64,000 bases of DNA from CAZMGV01 sp964565925 (GTDB lineage: Bacteria > JAGRBM01 > JAHCIT01), in contig CAZMGV010000008.1 of the NCBI GenBank assembly GCA_964565925.1, positions 1 to 64,000 of the forward strand, written 5' to 3'. A model generated the notes under the pieces. That model worked only from the letters and a program-made list of their open reading frames with translations. It was not told the DNA's origin and ran no database searches. This document shows, in pieces, positions 49,939 to 58,360 of the stretch; position 1 is the stretch's first letter; every line of letters begins with the position of its first letter. The translations under genes were made by a program, and so were the position numbers.

Positions 49939-50367
49939 TCAGCCCGTGGCGTTCCGGACGTGTTCGATCCTGAACGTCCCGTCCGGCAGCGGTTCGATTC
50001 CGATCACATCGACCCGGGCCGGGACATTCTTGAGGTTGTGAATTTCCAGGTAATATTCGCCGAGCCGCGAGACCCGCTGAAGCTTGCGCGGCGTGACCGA
50101 TTCGATTCCGCTGCCGTAATCGCCGCCGGACTTCGTCCGGACCTCCACGAAGACGACCGTTTCGCCGTCTCTCGCCACCACATCCACCTCGCCCGCCTTG
50201 CACCGCCAGTTACGCTCGACAATCAGGAAACCCCGTTTTTCGAGATATGCCACGGCGGCGTCCTCACCCGACTGGCCGGTACCGCGCCGGGGATCTTTGG
50301 CCCGGGAACCCTGCGGACCGGGGGCTTTCGGACGGGAGCCCCTGGGCGGCTGTTTGCCTGCGGTCAT
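49939..50367 (-). CDS. yraN: YraN (UPF0102) endonuclease-fold protein
   Basis: The 142-residue protein has a basic Pro/Gly leader (about 1-35), then the UPF0102 core: GEDAAVAYLEKRGFLIVERNWR, GEVDVVARDGETVVFVEVRTK, with E, D and ExK of a PD-(D/E)xK-type fold. ATG at 50367 follows AAGGAG and overlaps the rnhB stop by 4 bp. rnhB-yraN coupling is common in proteobacteria. Role unclear; possibly DNA processing. Confidence 0.88.
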   Translation of the reverse strand: MTAGKQPPRGSRPKAPGPQGSRAKDPRRGTGQSGEDAAVAYLEKRGFLIVERNWRCKAGEVDVVARDGETVVFVEVRTKSGGDYGSGIESVTPRKLQRVSRLGEYYLEIHNLKNVPARVDVIGIEPLPDGTFRIEHVRNATG

Positions 50368-50981
50368 GGCAGAAACTCCTTCACTCCGCTGAACGTGCGG
50401 CGGTGGATCTCGCACGGGCCGTTCCTGCGGATCGCCTCCCGGTGGTATTCGGTCGGATATCCCTTGTGCCGCTCGAACCCGTACACGGGATATCTGGCCG
50501 CCATTTCCGCCATGACGGCGTCGCGGTGAACCTTCGCCAGAATACTGGCGGCGGCGACGGACGGGCTTTTCGCGTCGCCCTTCACGAGGAACTTCTGGCG
50601 CACCAGCGCGTCGGTCAGTTTGTTGCCGTCGATCAGCGCCAGCCCGACCGGCTTTTCCAGCGCCTCGATCGCCCGCCGCATGGCGATCAGCGAAGCCCGC
50701 AGGATATTATGCCGTTCGATCTCCGCGACGGTCGACTCTTTCACTGCCCAGCTGAGCGCCCTCGCCCGGATTTCAACGGAAAGCCGGACACGGTCTTCAT
50801 GGGTAAGTGCCTTGGAATCGTTGAGTCCGTCGATGAACGGCCCGTCGGGATCGAGAATCACCGCCGCCGCAACGACCGGTCCGGCGAGCGGGCCGCGGCC
50901 CGCCTCATCTACACCGGCAATAAAAGTCCCCCTGGGGACTTCCGCCAGAAACTGCCGGTCAAAGGCCGGGTCGAGCGGCAT
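50364..50981 (-). CDS. rnhB: Ribonuclease HII
   Basis: The 205-residue RNase H2 has the catalytic motif AGVDEAGRGPLAGPVVAA (about 22-39), VDE as DE pair, and AAASILAKVHRDAVM (about 147-161). It removes ribonucleotides from DNA. It is preceded by the SMC-like ATPase gene on the same strand (6-bp gap) and coupled to yraN, so these three share a transcript separated from rplS by a terminator. Confidence 0.94.
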   Translation of the reverse strand: MPLDPAFDRQFLAEVPRGTFIAGVDEAGRGPLAGPVVAAAVILDPDGPFIDGLNDSKALTHEDRVRLSVEIRARALSWAVKESTVAEIERHNILRASLIAMRRAIEALEKPVGLALIDGNKLTDALVRQKFLVKGDAKSPSVAAASILAKVHRDAVMAEMAARYPVYGFERHKGYPTEYHREAIRRNGPCEIHRRTFSGVKEFLP

Positions 50982-50987
50982 GGGATA

Positions 50988-52829
50988 TCAGCCGGGGAGC
51001 TTGAGCGCCAGATCGGCCAGCGCCGCCAGCTGGCCTCGGTTGGTGGTGAAAATGACCTGCGAGCGGGCGCCGACGCCCTTGAGCGACCGGAGCAGCCCCG
51101 CCAGCCACTTGTCGTCCAGCCCGCCGGTGCCCGCGTCGATCAGCAGCGGGAGCTTTTCTTTCTTCTCGGCCACATATTCGATCAGCGTACCGTGAAGGGC
51201 GAACTGGAAGGCGTGCATGACGCTCGGACTCACCTCGCCGAGACTCCGTTCACGGGAGGTCGGAACGTGCATCACCATCGCCGACCCGTCTTCAGATAAC
51301 GAGGCCACCGAGTAGCGGTTCTCGGTGATCGTCTGCAGGTTCGCCGAGACTCTGGGGAGAATCGCCGCCGCCAGCACCGCGCCGCTTTCATCCAGATAAG
51401 CCGCCGTGGCGGAAATCAGCCGGCCCGCGCCGACACCGGCAACGCCCGCTCCCTTGCCGCTCACAGCCTTCAGTTTTTCAAGCTGGCGGCGCAGTTCGCT
51501 CGGATCGATGGCGGCGGCGGCACCCATCTGCTTGATGTCGGCCTGGATGGCCCTGGCCTTTTCCGTGATCGCCTTCATTTCGGAGGCTGCGGAGGTGTAT
51601 TCGGGGTCCTGCTTGCCCTTCTCGGCCTCTTCCTTCGCCTTGTCGGCGATCGCCTTCTGCTTGCGGTAGAGGACCATCCGCTCGCCAAGCTCGCCGGCAC
51701 GGTCCAGTTCCAGCCGCCGGAGCAGCGCCAGCGCGTCGGCCGCCTCGACCTCGTATTTCCGGGTGAGCTGGGCGCGCTGCTGCTCGACCTTGTCCGGTTT
51801 GGCAATGACGGCGTCGAGCTCGGAAATCTGTTTCATCCACGCCAGATAACCGAAACCCGCGACGCCGCCGCCGATGATGATCAGCAGGATCATCTTCGTC
51901 GCATGCGGGTTGTCCTTCATGACCAGCAGGATGAGCAGCAGGATTCCGAGGAAAATGAGCCCGGCACCTGCCCCCACAATCGGATGCTTGAAGACCGGGA
52001 TCTTCCTGCGTGCCGCCGCGTCTCCTTCTTCCCGAAGCGCCAGCACCTGCTTCTCGAGCTGGTCCAGCTCCTTCTTGCGGTCGCCCGACTTCTCGTCGTA
52101 GTTGCGGACCCGTTCTTCCTGTTCCTTGGTGACGCCCGCTAGGCCGTTGAACTCCGGCTTTTCGAGAGCCTCCTGGTGCTTTTTTGCGGTGGCAACCAGA
52201 TCGTCCACCCGCTTGATCTTGCTCTGGCAGTCGAACTTCTGCCCTTCGAGCCCGTCCAGTTCGAACTGGAGCTTGTCGATCCGGCCGGCGCCTTCGAGCG
52301 CGTCCTCGATCAGCTTGATCTTCTTTTCGCGTTCTTCGGGCGACAGCAGCGCGGTCTCGTCCGTCGCGGCGCCGCTGAAGGCGCTGCGGCTGCCGGCCGC
52401 TTCCGTGTCCAGCCGGCGCATCGTGCAGAGCGCATGGAACTGGTCCAGGGCCGGGAGCCCCGCGTCGGCAAGCGCCTGCTCGATCTGTGCGGCGTCGCCC
52501 GTCACCGGCATGAACTTCTTGGTGGCCGGGTCCAGCTTCGACAGGCTGGAGGCGCCTTTCACAAAATCGCGGACGATACGCCAGGTCGCCTGCTCGGGAC
52601 CGGCCTTGAACACAAGTGCGGCGCGCGAGACGTCGGGAGTTTCCCAGGAGAGCAGTTCGCCGGAAAGCGTCGAACTGGCCGGAAAGAGGGTCGCCTCCAG
52701 CGCATCGAGGAAAGTCGTTTTACCCGACTCGCTGCCGCCCACAAGCATCACCAGTCCGGGCTTTGCCTGGATCTTGAACGAATCCTTGAACCTGCGAACG
52801 CCCTGGAGGACGAATTCGATGATCTGCAC
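50988..52829 (-). CDS. Membrane-embedded SMC/Rad50-like ATPase
   Basis: The 613-residue protein has a Rad50/SbcC-type head: Walker A GGSESGKTT (about 31-39) at the N-terminus and LLIDAGTGGLDD (Walker B) plus a final ATPase segment at the C-terminus. Two coiled-coil stretches lie between (about 170-280 and 355-460). Two adjacent TM helices (about 290-340) sit at the hinge. The residue after the Walker B Asp is Ala, not Glu/Asp, and the ABC signature is weak (LGEVSPSVMHAF), so hydrolysis may be slow or absent. Similar YhaN-type proteins exist, but its place between rplS and rnhB is unusual. Confidence 0.75.
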   Translation of the reverse strand: MQIIEFVLQGVRRFKDSFKIQAKPGLVMLVGGSESGKTTFLDALEATLFPASSTLSGELLSWETPDVSRAALVFKAGPEQATWRIVRDFVKGASSLSKLDPATKKFMPVTGDAAQIEQALADAGLPALDQFHALCTMRRLDTEAAGSRSAFSGAATDETALLSPEEREKKIKLIEDALEGAGRIDKLQFELDGLEGQKFDCQSKIKRVDDLVATAKKHQEALEKPEFNGLAGVTKEQEERVRNYDEKSGDRKKELDQLEKQVLALREEGDAAARRKIPVFKHPIVGAGAGLIFLGILLLILLVMKDNPHATKMILLIIIGGGVAGFGYLAWMKQISELDAVIAKPDKVEQQRAQLTRKYEVEAADALALLRRLELDRAGELGERMVLYRKQKAIADKAKEEAEKGKQDPEYTSAASEMKAITEKARAIQADIKQMGAAAAIDPSELRRQLEKLKAVSGKGAGVAGVGAGRLISATAAYLDESGAVLAAAILPRVSANLQTITENRYSVASLSEDGSAMVMHVPTSRERSLGEVSPSVMHAFQFALHGTLIEYVAEKKEKLPLLIDAGTGGLDDKWLAGLLRSLKGVGARSQVIFTTNRGQLAALADLALKLPG

Positions 52830-52894
52830 GGTCTTCCCTCTTAGCCTGCCCAGTTTATCGCTTCCGGCCGCCCAAGACTACGCGACAAATGCGC

Positions 52895-52928
52895 AAAAAA
52901 GAACGCCCCGGACTCGCGTCCAGGGCGC
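52895..52928 (-). terminator. Terminator after rplS
   Basis: On the minus strand, GCGCCCTGGAC pairs with GTCCGGGGCGT over 11 bp around a 4-base loop, followed by TTCTTTTTT. It starts 24 bp past the rplS stop and separates the ffh-rplS unit from the ATPase-rnhB-yraN unit. Confidence 0.88.
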
Positions 52929-52951
52929 CTTTCCATACCGTCTCTCTGCGG

Positions 52952-53449
52952 TTACTTGGCGGCTTCCGGAGCCGGGGTCCCGGCGGCGGCCGCGTCGACA
53001 GGGGCCGCTTCAGCGGTGCCTTCCGTCGGCGTGTTGAGCGCCAGCAGACGGCGGAACGCTTCGGAACCGCGGCGTTCGCGGATCTTGGCGGCACGGCCCG
53101 ACAGGTCGCGCAGGTAGTAGAGCTTGCCGCGGCGGACTTCGCCTTCCTGCTTCACTTCGATCTTTTCGATCCACGGTGAGTGGAGCGGGAACGTTCTTTC
53201 CACGCCGATCCCGAAGGAGACCTTGCGGACCTTGAAGGTGCGCTGCAGGCCGCGTCCGCGGCAGGCGATCACGACGCCTTCGAACACCTGGACGCGTTCC
53301 TTGTCGCCTTCCTTGATCCGCGTGTGGACGCGTACCGTCGAGCCGGGGCGGAAGCTTTCCTTCACGCGCTCGCGCTTGCCCGAGGTCTTGAGGCGGTCGC
53401 CCTTGATCTGTTCGGCTTCAATCTTCTGGATAATTGCGTTGATCGACAT
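52952..53449 (-). CDS. rplS: 50S ribosomal protein L19
   Basis: The 165-residue L19 starts MSINAIIQKIEAEQI, with the core PGSTVRVHTRIKEGDKERVQVFEGVVIA and SFGIGVERTFPLHSPWIEKIEV. It is longer than the usual ~115 residues because of an Ala/Pro-rich C-terminal tail (about 135-165), so an extension specific to this lineage. Last gene of the ffh-rpsP-khpA-rimM-trmD cluster, 156 bp after trmD, followed by a strong terminator. Confidence 0.96.
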   Translation of the reverse strand: MSINAIIQKIEAEQIKGDRLKTSGKRERVKESFRPGSTVRVHTRIKEGDKERVQVFEGVVIACRGRGLQRTFKVRKVSFGIGVERTFPLHSPWIEKIEVKQEGEVRRGKLYYLRDLSGRAAKIRERRGSEAFRRLLALNTPTEGTAEAAPVDAAAAGTPAPEAAK

Positions 53450-53605
53450 GGCTTGTTTCCCGGTTCAGTAAGGCCCTTGCCAGCGGCAGGGCGGTTACGA
53501 AGGCGCCTGTGTTTACATGGAACATCCTTCAAGTCAAGCGCATCGCGGGCTGTCCAAAACCCCAAGTGTTCCGCCGGGTTGGAGCCTGCCACGGCGAGCC
53601 CTTTT

Positions 53606-54367
53606 TCAGCCTTTTTCGCCGAATCCGAGGGCTTTCAGGAAGGCCAGGTCATCCGGGCCGAGCTGGCCGCGGCCGGCCGCCTTCCTGAGCAGGTCCGGCC
53701 GCCGCTCGAGCGTGCGCCTGAGCGACATCTCCCGCCGCCACCGCCCAATCCGGGCATGGTCGCCGGACATCAGCACTTCCGGAACGGGCAGCACTCCGGA
53801 CGGCCCGTCCACCGCTTCCGGGCGCGTATACTGGGGCCCTTCGAGCAGCCCTTCCTTGAAACTTTCGGACGAGAGCGACTCCTCGTTACCCAGTACGCCG
53901 GGCACGAGCCGCACCACCGAATCGACGACGCACATGGCGGCCAGTTCGCCGCCCGTCATCACGAAATCGCCGACGGAAACCTCCCGCGCACCGCAGAGTT
54001 CGATCACCCGCTGGTCGAACCCTTCGTAGTGGCCGCACAGCACGACGACCCGTTCCGCGGTCACGTACTGCCGGGCAAGCGCATCGGTCCACGGCTCGCC
54101 GGAGGCGGCGGTCGCGATCACCGGCGTACCGGGTGAGAGATTCAGCGCCTCAAGCTGGCGCAAAACGGGCGGCGCCTGGATCAGCATCCCGCTGCCGCCG
54201 CCGAAGGGATGCTCGTCCACGCGGCCGTGCTTGTTACCGGCGTGGTCGCGGAGCTGGTGTGTCTCCAGCGCGGCCAGCGACTTCTTCTGCGCCCGGCCCA
54301 CAATCGAATGTTCCCGCCAGCCGTCAAAGGCCTCGGGGAACAGCGTGACGATGTCGAACCGGATCAT
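53606..54367 (-). CDS. trmD: tRNA (guanine-N1-)-methyltransferase
   Basis: The 253-residue SPOUT methyltransferase makes m1G37 in tRNA. It starts MIRFDIVTLFPEAFDG and has HPFGGGSGMLI, the knot motif VLCGHYEGFDQRVIE, VSVGDFVMTGGELAAM and the substrate-binding ending. ATG overlaps the rimM stop by 4 bp. Part of the ribosome-maturation cluster. Confidence 0.96.
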   Translation of the reverse strand: MIRFDIVTLFPEAFDGWREHSIVGRAQKKSLAALETHQLRDHAGNKHGRVDEHPFGGGSGMLIQAPPVLRQLEALNLSPGTPVIATAASGEPWTDALARQYVTAERVVVLCGHYEGFDQRVIELCGAREVSVGDFVMTGGELAAMCVVDSVVRLVPGVLGNEESLSSESFKEGLLEGPQYTRPEAVDGPSGVLPVPEVLMSGDHARIGRWRREMSLRRTLERRPDLLRKAAGRGQLGPDDLAFLKALGFGEKG

Positions 54368-54972
54368 GACTCTTCCGCCTCGCCAGCCTCGTTGGCCTCG
54401 TCGGCTTCCGACGCATCGATCAGCGCCTTGCGCGGAATCGTCACGACACCGCCGTCGAATTCGACTTCATCCAGAAACAGCGCCACGTAGCGGTCGCCGG
54501 ACAGGATTCCGTACGTCTGCCCGGCCGGATTGATAAAGAAATCCTTGATGGTGCCGATGTCCTCGGGCGAATCGTCGAATCGTACCTGGGCGCCCTTCAG
54601 ATCTTCCAGATACAGACCTTCCGACATCTCTTCACGCGGAATAAGCAGCGTCGCGTTGCGGTACCGCTCGGCGGCTTCAACGGTCGTGATGCCCTCGAAG
54701 TAGACCTGGAAAAGTTCGCCCAGCGGAGCCACGCGCGAGATGGTCAGCGTGTGCGGCTCGCCCTTCTCGGGCACCACGCGCAGCTTCACGCCCGGACGCA
54801 GGTTATCGTCCGATTCGCTCCAGATGATGGTCTTGATAGCCCCTTTGAGGCCGTGGGGCTTGACGGCTTTGCCCAGCTCGATGAACCGGGCTGAAGGTTC
54901 AGGCGCCGTATCGGACGCCGTATTAGGCGTCGGGTGCGCCGGCTTCGCCGTCGTCTTCTTCGGACCCTTCAT
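54364..54972 (-). CDS. rimM: Ribosome maturation factor RimM
   Basis: The 202-residue protein has the RimM core from ARFIELGKAVKPHGLKG onwards and the PRC-barrel GLYLEDLKGAQVRFDD, followed by an acidic tail. It helps 30S assembly. No start codon exists between the khpA stop and the core, so translation must begin inside khpA. The in-frame ATGs at 54972 and 54990 are supplied by 18-bp tandem repeats. I choose the closest to the core, giving a short basic leader (MKGPKKTTAKPAHP). The overlap with khpA is about 50 bp. Confidence 0.85.
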   Translation of the reverse strand: MKGPKKTTAKPAHPTPNTASDTAPEPSARFIELGKAVKPHGLKGAIKTIIWSESDDNLRPGVKLRVVPEKGEPHTLTISRVAPLGELFQVYFEGITTVEAAERYRNATLLIPREEMSEGLYLEDLKGAQVRFDDSPEDIGTIKDFFINPAGQTYGILSGDRYVALFLDEVEFDGGVVTIPRKALIDASEADEANEAGEAEES

Positions 54973-55447
54973 CGCCTTCGGACCCTTCATCGCCTTCGGA
55001 CCCTTCGTCGCCTTCGGACCCTTCGTCGCCTTCATCATCGCCTTCGTCGCCACCCTCGTCGTTGCGACGGGCATCGGCGCGTCGGTCCTCTTCGCTGGTC
55101 TCTTCGCCGGCCGGACGGTCCGGCTCGATAATTTCGAGCTCGGCCTGGACCCGCAGCTTCGCGGCCATCGCATTCACCATCGCGCGGAGCGCGCGGGCCG
55201 TGCGGCCGTTCTTGCCGATCACCTTGCCGAGATCGGAATTGTCCACATGCAGCTCGTACAGCCGGAACCGGTCGCCGTCTTCCTCGTGGTCCCGTTCCTC
55301 GATGCGGACGGCATCGGGCACGGAGACGAGCTCGCGCACGATCTCGATCACCATCGTGTGGATCGAAACGGAGGGCGCTGCGGCCGTGCTGCCGGCAGAA
55401 GCCTCGACGGGTGCGATTTCAGACTGGTTTTCGGGCGTTTCACTCAT
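54923..55447 (-). CDS. khpA: KH-domain RNA-binding protein with long acidic tail
   Basis: The 174-residue protein has one KH domain (about 25-105) with GKVIGKNGRTARALRAMVNA (GxxG loop in IGKNGRT), close to KhpA. It also has an unusual C-terminal tail rich in Glu, Asp and Gly (GDEGSE repeats; about 120-174). This tail is encoded by 18-bp tandem repeats that are read in another frame as the start of rimM. The gene order rpsP-khpA-rimM is typical. Role: small RNA chaperone or ribosome-related RNA binding. Confidence 0.88.
   Translation of the reverse strand: MSETPENQSEIAPVEASAGSTAAAPSVSIHTMVIEIVRELVSVPDAVRIEERDHEEDGDRFRLYELHVDNSDLGKVIGKNGRTARALRAMVNAMAAKLRVQAELEIIEPDRPAGEETSEEDRRADARRNDEGGDEGDDEGDEGSEGDEGSEGDEGSEGDEGSEEDDGEAGAPDA
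54958..55029 (-). repeat. 18-bp tandem repeat read in two frames
   Basis: Four consecutive copies of the 18-base unit CTTCGGACCCTTCATCGC (plus strand) at 54958, 54976, 54994 and 55012, the last two with one G-for-A change. In the khpA frame it encodes acidic GDEGSE units; in the rimM frame it encodes basic KGPKAM units and supplies repeated ATG codons. Confidence 0.92.
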
Positions 55448-55571
55448 GATTCGGAAATCTCCTGGAGATTCTGGCCCCTGAATGCTGCGGGCCGGTCAGC
55501 AGCTGATAAACAGTCCGGCCGCGGCCGGATTTGTCCGGAGGCGCGGCCGGGGCACTGACGGAACCTTCCGC

Positions 55572-55820
55572 TCAGTGAGGGATCGGAATGCCCTGCTTCT
55601 TGAGCAGCGTGCGCACCGACTCCGAGGGCTGCGCGCCCTTGGAGAGCCAGTACTGGATACGCTCGGCATGAAGCGTCGTACCCTTCTGCGTGCCGGTCGG
55701 GATGTGCGTACCGAGCACCTCGAGGTGACGGCCATCGCGCGGATGCGTCTTGTCGGCAGCCACAATACGGTAGGCGGCGCGGTTCTTGTTTCCACGACGG
55801 GACATTCTGATCACAACCAT
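55572..55820 (-). CDS. rpsP: 30S ribosomal protein S16
   Basis: The 82-residue S16 starts MVVIRMSRRGNKNRAAYRIVAADK and ends ...VRTLLKKQGIPIPH. ATG at 55820 gives the normal N-terminus; a longer frame at 55838 has no support. It sits between ffh and khpA, as in many proteobacteria. Confidence 0.96.
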   Translation of the reverse strand: MVVIRMSRRGNKNRAAYRIVAADKTHPRDGRHLEVLGTHIPTGTQKGTTLHAERIQYWLSKGAQPSESVRTLLKKQGIPIPH

Positions 55821-56003
55821 GAAATTCTCGGGCTCCACTGGGCCCCGGACCCGTTCGTGACGGGGTATTAGTTACCGGGGAAAACTCAAATAATATCAGC
55901 TACTTCCGGGCTGATGCAGCGCTTGGCGCACCGTCCGGACCGACTTGTCTATAAGATAACCGGAGGGATTTCAAGACCTTCCGGAAACCCTGATCCAGGG
56001 GCC

Positions 56004-57401
56004 TCACATCCCCATGCCGGGGAACCCGCCGCCGGGCATTCCACCCATGCCGCCCGGGCCGCCGCGGCTCTGCATCATCCGCATCATGTCGCCGGGGCCC
56101 ATCTTGTTGAGCTGCTTCATCATCTTCTTCATCTGGAGGAAGTTCTTGAGCAGCTTGTTCACGTCATTGACGTGGGTGCCGCTTCCGGCCGCGATGCGCT
56201 TCCTCCGGTTGCCGTTAATAAGCGAATGGTCGGCCCGCTCCTGCTTCGTCATCGAATTGATGATGGCCAGCGTGCGTGCCAGTTCCGCTTCGGCGCCCTG
56301 GAGCTGTTTGGCCTGCTTCATCAGGCCGCCCAGGCCCGGAATCATCCCCAGCACCGACGAAAAGCTTCCCAGCTTGTTCATCTGGAGCATGGCGTCCCGG
56401 AAATCCTCGAGGTCGAACTCGTTATTGACGAGTTTCTTCTCGATCCGCTTGGCCGTCTGCTGGTCGATCGCCTTGTTGGCCTTCTCGGCCAGCGTCTGCA
56501 GATCGCCCATGCCGAGGATGCGCTGTGCGATGCGGCTCGGGTGGAACGGCTGGAGCGCGTCCATCTTTTCGCCCACGCCGACGAACTTCACCCGTGCGCC
56601 GGTGACCGCCTTGATCGACAGCGCCGCTCCGCCACGGGCGTCGCCGTCCATCTTGGTCAGCACCACGCCGTCCAGATCGAGGCGGGCGTGGAACTCCTTT
56701 ACGACATTGACCGCTTCCTGGCCGGTCATGGCGTCGGCCACGAACAGGATCTCGTGCGGCTTGAGGGTCTCCTGCATCCGGTCGAGCTCCTGCATGAGCT
56801 CTTCGTCGATCTGCAGGCGGCCGGCCGTGTCGACCAGCACCGTGTCGTAGCCCAGCCGTTTGGCCTCCTCGATCGCCTTCTGGGCCTCGGCCACGGGGTT
56901 CGCCCCGCTGGCTGGCGTGTCGTAAACCGGAATATCCAGCTGACGGCCAAGGGTCTTCAGCTGGTCGATAGCCGCCGGGCGGTAGACGTCGGCCGGGACC
57001 AGATACGGTTTGCGGCCGAGGTCTTCCTTCAGATAGCGGGCCAGCTTGCCGGTCGAGGTCGTCTTGCCCGAACCCTGGAGGCCCACGAGCATGATGACGG
57101 CCGGGGGAGTCACTTTAAGATTGAGTTCCGGGTCGCCACCGCCCAGCAGTTCCACCAGTTCGTCATACACGAGCTTGAGGAACATCTCGGCCGGTTCGAT
57201 GCCCGGAGGAACTTCCGTCCCCAGTGATTTTTCCCGTAACCGCTTGACCAACTCGCGCACGACGTGAAAATTGACGTCGGCCTCGAGAAGGCTGGTTCGG
57301 ACCTGGGCGAGCACGTCGTCGATATTCTTCTCTGAAAGCCGCGCCTTACCCGCCAGGGTCCGCACAGCCGAATTCAAACGATCGCTCAGGGATTCGAACA
57401 T
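56004..57401 (-). CDS. ffh: Signal recognition particle protein Ffh
   Basis: The 465-residue GTPase has the N domain, P-loop GLQGSGKTTSTGKLA (about 107-121), DTAGRLQ and TKMDGDARGG, and the Met-rich M domain ending in GMGGMPGGGFPGMGM. It targets nascent membrane proteins. ATG at 57401 has AAGGAA about 6 bases upstream and gives MFESLSDRLNSAVRTL, the normal start. The longer frame to 57479 is rejected. It heads the ribosome-maturation cluster and is divergent from the CpoB-like gene. Confidence 0.96.
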   Translation of the reverse strand: MFESLSDRLNSAVRTLAGKARLSEKNIDDVLAQVRTSLLEADVNFHVVRELVKRLREKSLGTEVPPGIEPAEMFLKLVYDELVELLGGGDPELNLKVTPPAVIMLVGLQGSGKTTSTGKLARYLKEDLGRKPYLVPADVYRPAAIDQLKTLGRQLDIPVYDTPASGANPVAEAQKAIEEAKRLGYDTVLVDTAGRLQIDEELMQELDRMQETLKPHEILFVADAMTGQEAVNVVKEFHARLDLDGVVLTKMDGDARGGAALSIKAVTGARVKFVGVGEKMDALQPFHPSRIAQRILGMGDLQTLAEKANKAIDQQTAKRIEKKLVNNEFDLEDFRDAMLQMNKLGSFSSVLGMIPGLGGLMKQAKQLQGAEAELARTLAIINSMTKQERADHSLINGNRRKRIAAGSGTHVNDVNKLLKNFLQMKKMMKQLNKMGPGDMMRMMQSRGGPGGMGGMPGGGFPGMGM

Positions 57402-57453
57402 GATCTGTTCCTTCATCACGGACGCGTCGGGCACAGTCCGCAGGACCGCAACC

Positions 57454-58326
57454 TTGAACAACGAACCCCTCGTTGACAACTGCCGGGACCGGCGGACCGG
57501 CGTCTCCCGCGGGGCGCTGGCCGCTCTCGTTCCGGCCGCGCTTCTGCTGACGGGCGGCTGTTTCTATGCGGCCGACCAGGGACGCAAGCTCGAGGACAAG
57601 CTCCTGCGCATCGAGCACGACCAGGTGAACCCCGAAGAACTCAACAAGCGGCTCTCCCAGATGGAGACCCGCGAGGATCAGGTCCGCCTCGACATCGACA
57701 GCATGCGCCAGAGCCTGCAGGAGCAGATCCACGCACTGGAGACGATCCGCCAGAACCAGGATGCGGGCATGATGGAGCGGTCGGTGCTCGACAGCCGCCT
57801 CCAGCAGATCGAGGAAAGCCTCAAATCCGAACAGTCGCGGATGAGCGCCATGGAAAAGGTGATGGGCGTGGGCAAGACGGGCGGGAAAAAGCCCGGCCAG
57901 CCCGAGATGGGTTCCAGCATCACGCCGTCGGTGGCCGCCGACGTACCGCAGGGCAACGGCGCGTTCTCGATGATCATGGCGAATCTCCAGGCGGGCGAAT
58001 GGGTGAAGGCGCGCGAGGGGATCGAGGCCGTGCTGGCACGCGATCCCTCGCAGCGCGAAAAAGCCCAGGCGACCCTGCTCATGGGCCACCTGCATTTCCG
58101 CCAGAAGGCCTACAGCGATGCCATCCTCGTGTTCGACGACGTCGCGAAGAAGTTCGCGGATTTCCCCGAGGCGGCCGAGGCGCTCTACTACGAAGGCCGG
58201 TCGTTCCTGGAGAAGGGCAACGCCGACACGGCCGCCGCGTTCTTCAAGAAGCTGATCAAGCGGTATCCCGATTCGCCCTTCAGGCCGAAAGCGCAGGCTG
58301 ACCTCAAGCAGTCCGGCGACCAGTAG
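57454..58326 (+). CDS. CpoB/YbgF-like TPR envelope lipoprotein
   Basis: The 290-residue protein has a signal region ending in LLLTGGC (about 26-32), a lipobox-type cleavage site. A coiled coil follows (about 40-140; EDQVRLDIDSMRQSLQEQ). The C-terminal TPR domain (about 170-290) has MIMANLQAGEWVKAREGIEAVL, typical of YbgF/CpoB, which couples cell-wall synthesis and outer-membrane constriction. The start is uncertain; TTG at 57454 has AGGA upstream and fits the expected leader. No tol-pal genes are nearby. 34 bp before tsaD. Confidence 0.78.
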   Translation: MNNEPLVDNCRDRRTGVSRGALAALVPAALLLTGGCFYAADQGRKLEDKLLRIEHDQVNPEELNKRLSQMETREDQVRLDIDSMRQSLQEQIHALETIRQNQDAGMMERSVLDSRLQQIEESLKSEQSRMSAMEKVMGVGKTGGKKPGQPEMGSSITPSVAADVPQGNGAFSMIMANLQAGEWVKAREGIEAVLARDPSQREKAQATLLMGHLHFRQKAYSDAILVFDDVAKKFADFPEAAEALYYEGRSFLEKGNADTAAAFFKKLIKRYPDSPFRPKAQADLKQSGDQ

Positions 58327-58360
58327 CCGCGACGGCGCCCGGAAGCGGCGCCGGCCACCC

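Noticed and set aside
54958..55029. CRISPR array
   Set aside because: Repeats are contiguous 18-mers without spacers and are coding; no cas genes occur in the window.
54973..55173. RimM start at 55173
   Set aside because: This would add 67 basic low-complexity residues read out of frame from the khpA gene; the nearest in-frame ATG to the RimM core is more likely.
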